DNA of 18,715 nt from assembly GCA_038238185.1 (NCBI GenBank), contig JBBRXY010000061.1:1-18715 (forward strand), given 5' to 3'. A program made the position numbers and the translations under genes. Positions 13,986-18,715 of the stretch are shown piece after piece. Source of the stretch: DATAQC01 sp038238185. GTDB taxonomy: Bacteria > Actinomycetota > Acidimicrobiia > Acidimicrobiales > AC-14. Position 1 is the first letter of the stretch. Each line of letters starts with the position of its first letter. Under the pieces are notes generated by a model that saw only the letters and a list, made by a program, of their open reading frames with translations, had not been told where the DNA came from and did no database searches.

Positions 13986-14991
13986 CGCGGTGACCGTCAC
14001 CCTGGAGGAGTCCTATGCCCGCTGCCGGGAGCTGAACCGCCGCTACGGCACCACCTACTACTGGTCCACGGCCCTGCTGCCCAAGGTGAAGCGCCACCAC
14101 GTCCACGCCCTCTACGCCTTCTGCCGGTACGCCGACGACATCGTCGACAATGTCGGCCGCCCCGACGGGGCCCCAACCCCGTCTCCTCGCCGAAGATGGG
14201 GCCCCTTCCCCATCCGGCGCAGTGAGCTCGGGTCCACCGCCACAGTGGAGGAGCGCCAGGTCGCCTTGAAGGAGTTCGACGACCGCTTCTTCGTCGACCT
14301 CGAGGCGGGCCGGTCCGACGACCCCGTCCTCAAGGCCGTGTGCCACACCGTGCGGGCCTTCGACCTCGACCCCGAGTGCTTCCGCCGGTTCTTGAAATCG
14401 ATGAAAATGGACTTCACCGTCGAGACCTACGAGACCTTCGACGACCTCGGCGTCTACATGGACGGATCGGCCGCGGTGATCGGCGAGATGATGCTCCCGA
14501 TCCTGGAGCCCACCAGCTCCGACGCCTTCGACCACGCCCGCGACCTCGGCATCGCCTTCCAGCTCTCCAACTTCTGGCGCGACGTGGCCGAAGACCTCGA
14601 TCGCGGTCGGGTCTACATCCCCCAGGAGGACCTGCGGGAGTTCGGTACCGATCCCTGGCTTCGCCGGGTGACGCCCGAGTGGCGCAGGTGCATGGCGTTC
14701 GAGATCGCCCGGACCCGGCGCATCTTCGCCTCGGCCGATCTGGGGATCGCCATGCTCCCCGACCGCTCGGGACGCTGCATCCGGGGGGCACGGGCGCTGT
14801 ACGGCGGCATCCTCGACCGCATCGAGGCCGTCGACTACGACGTGTTCAGCCAGCGTGTCCGGGTGCCGACCTGGCGCAAGCTGGCCGTGGCCGCCCGGAT
14901 CTCCCGGCCCCGCGTGACCTCGCTCAGAGGGCCGCTCGGGCCCAGCGCGAACCCGCTCAGAGGGCCGCTCGGGCCCAGCGCCGGGAATTGA
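13966..14991 (+). CDS. crtB: Phytoene synthase CrtB with an internal palindromic insert
   Basis: CrtB condenses two geranylgeranyl diphosphates to phytoene. The 341-residue protein has both aspartate-rich motifs, YADDIVD (55-61) and DVAED within NFWRDVAEDLDRGR (202-215), plus FLKSMKMDF (142-150) and GIAFQLSNFWRD. Two things are odd. Residues about 65-93, just after the first motif, form an extra Pro/Arg-rich loop, of which 17 codons are two perfect DNA hairpins. The C-terminal tail is an 11-residue tandem repeat (LRGPLGPSA twice) encoded by a 28-nt direct repeat. Neither touches the catalytic motifs, so activity is likely kept. Start: GTG at 13966, overlapping crtI; a GTG at 13990, 5 nt after the crtI stop, is an alternative. 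The next gene begins 2 nt after the stop. Confidence 0.93.
   Translation: MTDVQADAVTVTLEESYARCRELNRRYGTTYYWSTALLPKVKRHHVHALYAFCRYADDIVDNVGRPDGAPTPSPRRRWGPFPIRRSELGSTATVEERQVALKEFDDRFFVDLEAGRSDDPVLKAVCHTVRAFDLDPECFRRFLKSMKMDFTVETYETFDDLGVYMDGSAAVIGEMMLPILEPTSSDAFDHARDLGIAFQLSNFWRDVAEDLDRGRVYIPQEDLREFGTDPWLRRVTPEWRRCMAFEIARTRRIFASADLGIAMLPDRSGRCIRGARALYGGILDRIEAVDYDVFSQRVRVPTWRKLAVAARISRPRVTSLRGPLGPSANPLRGPLGPSAGN
14164..14214 (+). repeat. Two tandem perfect hairpins inside crtB
   Basis: Two 20-nt hairpins share one design: GACGGGG-CCCCAA-CCCCGTC (14164-14183) and GATGGGG-CCCCTT-CCCCATC (14195-14214), each a 7-bp stem with a 6-nt loop, separated by 11 nt. The unit spans 51 nt, exactly 17 codons, so the reading frame is kept. 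Third-position GC is lower here than in the rest of crtB. It resembles a small palindromic element inserted into a gene; an origin as a mobile repeat is inference. Confidence 0.7.
14921..14981 (+). repeat. 28-nt perfect direct repeat at the 3' end of crtB
   Basis: Identical 28-nt copies lie at 14921-14948 and 14954-14981 (period 33 nt, 5-nt linker). Each contains a 5-bp hairpin, GGGCC-GCTCG-GGCCC (14929-14943 and 14962-14976). They encode an 11-residue tandem repeat at the CrtB C-terminus and end 8 nt before the crtB stop. Confidence 0.85.
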
Positions 14992-14993
14992 GC

Positions 14994-15752
14994 GTGCGGG
15001 CCGAGACCCGTCACCGGCTGCTCGCCTTCGGCGTGCTCCTCGCCGTGGGAATGCCCGCCTTTCTCGTGGGGGGTTGGCACTGGGTCGATGCCATCGACCC
15101 GTCCGAGGCGGTGATCCGTTTCCGCGCCGCCGGCCCGGGAGCGGCGGAGCCGGTCGCCGGCCTGCCCCTGCCGGGGGTCTACCGCTACCGGACGACGGGC
15201 GGTGAGCGCATCTCGTTGTTCGACTACCGGCGCGCCTATTCGCCCGTTACCGTGCGCATCGTCACCCGGTACGGCTGCGGGGTACGCGAACAGCAGTGGT
15301 TCCTCGTCCAGCACCTGGAGTACTACGACCGCTGCGGGGCGGGCCTGCCGTCGTACGGCACCGACATCGCCTACTGGTGGACCCACGGGACCCAGGCCTT
15401 CAAGTGCACCCCCGGGTCGTTCGACGGAGCCGACCTCGCTCCTGGGGGCCGTTCGGACTGGGAGTGCCGGGACGAGGACACCAAGGCGGCCCAGACGGTG
15501 GAGTACTTGGGTGACGAGCCCGTCGAGGTGGCCGGGACCACGACGACGGCCCGTCACACCCGCTGGACCACGGTCTTCTCGGGCGCCACCGACGGGGGAG
15601 CGGTGGTCGACGACTGGTTCGCCCCGGCCGACGGCCTGGTCCTGCGCGAGGAGCGCCACATCGGCCTGCGCGTGGGCTCACCCTTCGTCGGCCGCCTCAC
15701 CTACGCCGACAACTCCACCTACCAGCTCCTGTCCGCACACCCCGACCGCTGA
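14994..15752 (+). CDS. Unrecognised exported protein in the crt operon
   Basis: I do not recognise this 252-residue protein. It starts with a basic segment and one hydrophobic helix (about 9-30), suggesting a signal anchor or uncleaved signal. The rest looks soluble, beta-rich and extracytoplasmic. Four cysteines (C95, C114, C138, C158) could form two disulphides. Visible patterns are GVYRYRTTGGERIS (61-74), HLEYYDRCG (107-115) and, near the C-terminus, WFAPADGLVLREE (208-220), which resembles the turn seen in some envelope lipid-binding folds, though this is only an impression. There is no lipobox. The GTG at 14994 lies 2 nt after the crtB stop; an in-frame TTG at 14988 overlaps it. Cotranscription with crtIB is likely, so a role in pigment or envelope lipid handling is possible but unproven. 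Confidence 0.75.
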   Translation: MRAETRHRLLAFGVLLAVGMPAFLVGGWHWVDAIDPSEAVIRFRAAGPGAAEPVAGLPLPGVYRYRTTGGERISLFDYRRAYSPVTVRIVTRYGCGVREQQWFLVQHLEYYDRCGAGLPSYGTDIAYWWTHGTQAFKCTPGSFDGADLAPGGRSDWECRDEDTKAAQTVEYLGDEPVEVAGTTTTARHTRWTTVFSGATDGGAVVDDWFAPADGLVLREERHIGLRVGSPFVGRLTYADNSTYQLLSAHPDR

Positions 15753-15892
15753 CCGCTGGGTTGGATTCCCGAATGCCGGAGGTGACGGGTGCCCAGGCGA
15801 CAGAGACCCTCTCAGGACGTTGCGATTCCGGCCCTGGCCGTCGGAGGCCGACTGGTCCGCCACCGGCGGGCCCAACAGGGCATCCTGGGGAG

Positions 15893-16384
15893 ATGGAAGA
15901 GGGCGGGAAGCTGTCGGTCACGGCCAGCGTGGCGTTGGGGCTGTTGGCCGCGTGCGTGGCTATCGGCCTCATGGTGCATTTCCTGTCGAAAGACGCCGAC
16001 AAGGACGCCCAGCGGGTATTCATCAATGTCGGCAACTGCTACCACGACCGTGGGGGCGAGGGTGTCTCGGTGACCGAGGCCTATCAGCCGTGCTCGGGGG
16101 CTCACGACCGCGAGGTGGTGGGTCTCGTGTCGTTGCCGGCAGCGTCGGGGGCGCCGTACCCGGGTCGCGACCAACTCGCCCGCACGATCGACGAGGGGTG
16201 CTTGGGGAAGTTCAGGACGTACGTCGGGGCCCAGTACCCGGCCGTCGGCCTCGTGTTCCGCAATCTGGTCCCGACGCCGGGGGAGTGGGACCTCGGTTTT
16301 CGCGACGGCGTCTGCGGGGTCGGCGACGCCGGCGGAGGGCAGCTGACGGCGACGGTGAAGGGTCGGGCCACCGCCGGGAGCTGA
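15893..16384 (+). CDS. Septum-formation domain membrane protein
   Basis: The 163-residue protein has an N-terminal membrane helix (about 10-31) and an extracytoplasmic domain matching the actinobacterial Septum formation family. Its markers are VGNCYHD (46-52), PCSGAHDREVVGLV (66-79), YPGRDQL (89-95), GCLGKFRTYVG (102-112) and EWDLGFRDGVCG (131-142), with four cysteines (C49, C67, C103, C141) probably in two disulphides. The function of the family is poorly known despite its name. The ATG at 15893 is chosen because the 120 nt upstream, although open, have third-position GC near 60 percent against about 90 percent in neighbours. An upstream ATG at 15773 would add a Pro/Gly/Arg-rich leader and cannot be excluded. 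The 140 nt after the previous gene hold no clear promoter. It ends 4 nt from the convergent glycosyltransferase. Confidence 0.76.
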   Translation: MEEGGKLSVTASVALGLLAACVAIGLMVHFLSKDADKDAQRVFINVGNCYHDRGGEGVSVTEAYQPCSGAHDREVVGLVSLPAASGAPYPGRDQLARTIDEGCLGKFRTYVGAQYPAVGLVFRNLVPTPGEWDLGFRDGVCGVGDAGGGQLTATVKGRATAGS

Positions 16385-16388
16385 TCGG

Positions 16389-17450
16389 TCAGGGAACGAC
16401 CCGGCGGCCCTTCCATGCCAGCGGCCGGCCTGTGCGGGCGAGCCAGCGGCTCTCCACGTAGAAGCTGGCGAGGGTGGCCCGGGCCAGGGGAGCGAACAGG
16501 CCGTACATCGGGTTTTGGCCCGACGCGGCCCGGCCCCCGGCGCTCACGACCATCGCCGCCCACGGCCGTCGGGACGCCACCGGTACCAGGAGGCTGAGCA
16601 GGTGGCGGCCGGCACTCGGGTGCAGGGCGGCCTGGTTCTTCACCAGGCCGGCGCGGATCCCGGCCAGGTCGCGGTACATCCGGGCTTTCATGAGGCGGGG
16701 CGCCAAGCGGGCGTCGTGACCGCCCAGGGCCCGGGCCAGGTCGCGGTCGTCGATCACCGATCGGCGTACCCCGGGGTGGCCATGGCCCCCGACCGCCTCA
16801 TAGTGCTCCCGACGCACCAGGAAGCACTGCCCGCTGGCGAAGTCCGGCGGGAGGCCCTCCTGGGCCAGGGCCAGGCCGAGCTCGGGGAGGAGCAGGCGTT
16901 CCCAGAACGAACCGCAGTCGAGGCCTCCGGCGATGCTCGTCGAGCTGGCCGCGGTCGCCGCGGCCATGGTGGAAAGGGCCCGGGGGTGCAGCACGACGTC
17001 GGCGTCGACGAACGCCAGCCACTCGGTGGTGGCCCCCCGGGCGCCGGCCAGGCAGGCCCGGGGCTTGCCCAGCCAGCCGGGATCGGGCTCGTCGTCGAGG
17101 CGGACGACGGTGGCGCCCGCTGCTGTCGCCGCCTGGCCCGTGCCGTCGGTCGAGTTGTCGTCGACCACGACCACCTCGGTGGCCTGGGGCGCGAGGTGAG
17201 TCACGCAGTCGGCGATGGTGGTGGCTTCGTCGCGTGCCGGCACGATCACCCGCACATTGATGGGCGGCGCGCCGGGGTCGGGGCCGAGGAATCGTCTCGC
17301 CTCCAGCCCCATACGGGCCAGGCCGGCCAGGCTCGCCGCGGTGGCCGGGGTCATCGACGGCCTCATCGGTGCTTCAAGATGCGGGAGGATCTCGGCGTGG
17401 GCCAGGGCCGCAGCGGCGACGAGCACCTCCAGGAGTGGGCCGGGTTGCAT
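16389..17450 (-). CDS. Family-2 glycosyltransferase, CrtQ-like
   Basis: The 353-residue protein is a GT-A glycosyltransferase. It shows RVIVPARDEATTI and VVVVDDNSTDGT (nucleotide-sugar site), then GWLGKPRACLAGAR, a segment characteristic of CrtQ and related carotenoid or polyisoprenoid glycosyltransferases, then FVDADVV (the metal-binding DxD) and DDRDLARAL. C-terminal hydrophobic stretches suggest membrane association. The likely reaction is sugar transfer to a lipid or carotenoid acceptor; the crt genes around it favour carotenoid glycosylation, but this is inference. The ATG at 17448-17450 is used because GGGAG lies 10 nt upstream and it adds a hydrophobic start (LLEVLVAAAALAHA). An ATG at 17364-17366 is the alternative and gives 325 residues. 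The start abuts that of the divergent CDP-alcohol phosphatidyltransferase. Confidence 0.83.
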   Translation of the reverse strand: MQPGPLLEVLVAAAALAHAEILPHLEAPMRPSMTPATAASLAGLARMGLEARRFLGPDPGAPPINVRVIVPARDEATTIADCVTHLAPQATEVVVVDDNSTDGTGQAATAAGATVVRLDDEPDPGWLGKPRACLAGARGATTEWLAFVDADVVLHPRALSTMAAATAASSTSIAGGLDCGSFWERLLLPELGLALAQEGLPPDFASGQCFLVRREHYEAVGGHGHPGVRRSVIDDRDLARALGGHDARLAPRLMKARMYRDLAGIRAGLVKNQAALHPSAGRHLLSLLVPVASRRPWAAMVVSAGGRAASGQNPMYGLFAPLARATLASFYVESRWLARTGRPLAWKGRRVVP

Positions 17451-18107
17451 GGCACCGAGGCTCCCAGCGGCTTCGTGGGCAGATGGCTGCGGGCGGCGGC
17501 CGCGGTGGCCCGTCCCTTGGCGCGCGCCGGCATCTCTGCCAACGCCGTGTCGGTGGCGGCGCTGGTGGCGGCCCTGGCGGCCGTGGGCCTGGTCTTCGTT
17601 CCCGGCTGGCCGGGGCCGTTGGCGGCATGCGTGGCCGTGACCTTCTCCGGGCTGCTCGACTCGCTCGACGGGGCCGTGGCCGTGCAGGCGGGCCGTCCGA
17701 CCAAGGTCGGCTTTCTGGTCGACTCCGCCCTCGACCGCGTGGCCGATGCCGCCTTTGGCGCCGCCCTGGCCATCGTGGCCGGTGGCACCGCCGCCTGGGT
17801 AGCGGTGGCGGCGGTGGCTACGGCCTGGTGGCTGGAGTACATACGGGCCCGGGGGACGCTGGCCGAGGCCGGGACGAGCTCGCGCCCCCAGGCCCAGGTC
17901 ATCACGCCGGGCGAGCGGCCCACCCGAATCGTCTTCACCGCGTTGGGGCTGGCGCTCCCGCCGCTGGCTCTGGCCGCGCTGTGGGGGCAGGTGGTCATCG
18001 TGGGGGGGTCGGCGGTGTTTCTCCTCGTCCACTTCCTGCGGCGCCTGCACCGCCACGACCTGACGCCGTCACCCGATCCCGAGGCCCCGCCCACTCCCAC
18101 AGCATGA
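17445..18107 (+). CDS. CDP-alcohol phosphatidyltransferase family membrane protein
   Basis: The 220-residue protein has about five or six membrane helices and the CDP-alcohol phosphatidyltransferase motif D72-x2-D75-G-x2-A-V-x8-G89-x3-D93-x3-D97. Such enzymes join a CDP-linked lipid or alcohol to an alcohol acceptor, for example in phosphatidylinositol-phosphate or cardiolipin synthesis. The usual Arg of the A-R pair is Val80 here, so the substrate may differ from the standard enzymes. The start is uncertain: TTG at 17445 has AGGAG 9 nt upstream; ATG at 17379 has no ribosome binding site and overlaps the glycosyltransferase; GTG at 17475 begins right at the conserved region. The 3' end overlaps the convergent crtYd by 113 nt. 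Its link to carotenoid genes may be positional only. Confidence 0.8.
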   Translation: MHGTEAPSGFVGRWLRAAAAVARPLARAGISANAVSVAALVAALAAVGLVFVPGWPGPLAACVAVTFSGLLDSLDGAVAVQAGRPTKVGFLVDSALDRVADAAFGAALAIVAGGTAAWVAVAAVATAWWLEYIRARGTLAEAGTSSRPQAQVITPGERPTRIVFTALGLALPPLALAALWGQVVIVGGSAVFLLVHFLRRLHRHDLTPSPDPEAPPTPTA

Positions 18108-18378
18108 TGGTCAGGGCCACGAGGGCGAACCCGAAGGCGAAGTCCTCGACCGGGATGTCGAACGGCGCCCGCCAGCCCGAGTAGTAGTTGTCGCCGTAGA
18201 CCACGATGGGCGCCGAGAGCTTGGTGAGCCATCCGTCGACCAGGCACTGGAAGCACACCACGATGGCGTAGGAGATCCAGAAGGTGGCGGTGGTGAAGAT
18301 CCCCGTGCGCAACCACGCCAGCTCGACGACGACCACCGCCACCACCGCGAAGATCGACGCGACCGTGTACTCGTTCAC
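17995..18378 (-). CDS. crtYd: Lycopene cyclase subunit CrtYd
   Basis: The 127-residue protein is the second half of a split (heterodimeric) lycopene cyclase. It has three membrane helices (about 6-22, 33-50, 80-96) and the domain signature FDIPVEDFAFGF (73-84), where the Glu-Asp pair matches catalytic acids in the family. The last 30 residues (about 98-127) are Gly/Arg/Pro-rich, lack membrane helices and lie antisense to the end of the CDP-alcohol phosphatidyltransferase gene, so the functional part ends before them. The GTG start at 18376-18378 overlaps the crtYc TGA by 4 nt (GTGA), in line with equimolar subunits. Whether the ring formed is beta, epsilon or part of a C50 carotenoid cannot be read from sequence. 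Confidence 0.88.
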   Translation of the reverse strand: MNEYTVASIFAVVAVVVVELAWLRTGIFTTATFWISYAIVVCFQCLVDGWLTKLSAPIVVYGDNYYSGWRAPFDIPVEDFAFGFALVALTIMLWEWAGPRDRVTASGRGGAGAAGSGRGETPPTPPR

Positions 18379-18695
18379 GGTTTGCGCAGGATCCGGCCTA
18401 CGGCGCCGTAGGTGAGCAGCCCGCAGATGGGGATGACGATGAAAAAGACCAGTTCCTCGATGGGAAGGTCGACGGGCAATTTGAAACCGGTGATGTAGGC
18501 CGGGTTGTACGTCCAATGGTGGCGGGCGATGGCGATCTCGTCCCACAGGGTGAAGATGGCCACGGGTGGGACCAGGGCGATCAGGAGGCGCCGGGGTTGG
18601 CGCCACACCCTGGCCCCCAGCACGAACTCGAGGGGGAGGGTCAGGACCAGGCAGGTCCCCATCAGGGCCAGGTACTGGAAGCGGTCGAGGTCCAT
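18375..18695 (-). CDS. crtYc: Lycopene cyclase subunit CrtYc
   Basis: The 106-residue protein is the first half of the heterodimeric lycopene cyclase, with three membrane helices (about 8-26, 37-52, 80-97) and the signature LPIEELVFFIVIP (77-89), whose paired Glu residues are typical of the lycopene cyclase domain. Together with CrtYd it closes the ends of lycopene, downstream of CrtB and CrtI. The length is normal for the family. The ATG at 18693-18695 stands 6 nt after a TACGGT hexamer, so the message may be leaderless. The gene lies complete inside the window, 20 nt from the right edge, and forms a two-gene operon with crtYd. Confidence 0.92.
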   Translation of the reverse strand: MDLDRFQYLALMGTCLVLTLPLEFVLGARVWRQPRRLLIALVPPVAIFTLWDEIAIARHHWTYNPAYITGFKLPVDLPIEELVFFIVIPICGLLTYGAVGRILRKP

Positions 18696-18701
18696 CGGGT
18701 C

Positions 18702-18707
18702 ACCGTA
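18702..18707 (-). promoter_or_regulatory. Possible -10 element giving a leaderless crtYc message
   Basis: On the minus strand TACGGT is followed by 6 nt and then the crtYc ATG, the spacing expected if transcription begins at the A of the start codon. No Shine-Dalgarno sequence lies between. The -35 region would fall outside the window. Confidence 0.4.
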
Positions 18708-18715
18708 GTGGCGCC

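Noticed and set aside
17367..18056. Extension of the glycosyltransferase frame up to 18056
   Set aside because: Beyond about 17450 it is antisense to the phosphatidyltransferase gene and becomes Gly/Arg/His-rich with no membrane or catalytic features.

Overview
The window is high-GC, gene-dense DNA (GC or AT-poor third codon positions nearly everywhere, many GTG starts, 4-nt ATGA/GTGA gene overlaps). Its gene content points to an actinobacterium, probably a deep-branching one such as Acidimicrobiia: a SepX/GlpR-type membrane protein, a Ruc-type FmdB zinc-ribbon protein, a Septum-formation domain protein and a split CrtYc/CrtYd lycopene cyclase. The lineage is inferred from gene families only. 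I recognise no RNA genes, insertion sequences or CRISPR arrays.

Left part (1-5826, mostly minus strand). Reading leftward from 5826 come a GAF-GGDEF protein, galU, a moeA/glp homologue, moaA, moaC and, after a 147-nt gap, a SepX/GlpR-like membrane protein. The first five are coupled or separated by at most 37 nt and look like one operon. The set matches the conserved actinobacterial neighbourhood galU-glp(moeA)-moaC-(rimJ)-sepX/glpR. It combines molybdenum-cofactor synthesis (MoaA, MoaC, MoeA), UDP-glucose supply (GalU) and probably a cell-division module in which a gephyrin-like MoeA binds a membrane receptor.

Middle part (5844-10557). Diverging from the GGDEF gene are a Ruc-like redox-chaperone homologue, a methylthioadenosine phosphorylase and a single-pass SAF/CpaB-like protein. 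Tail-to-tail with these lies the minus-strand pair tldD-pmbA, which overlap by 4 nt and encode the two halves of the TldD/TldE metalloprotease.

Right part (10692-18695), a carotenoid and lipid region. A plus-strand operon holds a flippase-like (YbhN/UPF0104) membrane protein, a PAP2_3 phosphatase-like membrane protein, phytoene desaturase crtI, phytoene synthase crtB and an unrecognised exported cysteine-containing protein. A Septum-formation domain protein follows. Next is a divergent pair, a CrtQ-like family-2 glycosyltransferase (minus) and a CDP-alcohol phosphatidyltransferase (plus), and finally minus-strand crtYc-crtYd for lycopene cyclisation. Together CrtB, CrtI and CrtYc/Yd would convert geranylgeranyl diphosphate through phytoene and lycopene to a cyclic carotenoid. 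The glycosyltransferase could decorate the product or a lipid. No geranylgeranyl diphosphate synthase is inside the window.

The most unusual sequence features are two palindromic structures inside crtB: a 51-nt (exactly 17-codon) double hairpin near the first aspartate-rich motif, and a 28-nt perfect direct repeat at the 3' end. Others are a two-residue insertion just before the GGDEF signature, and very tight or overlapping divergent and convergent gene borders in the carotenoid region.
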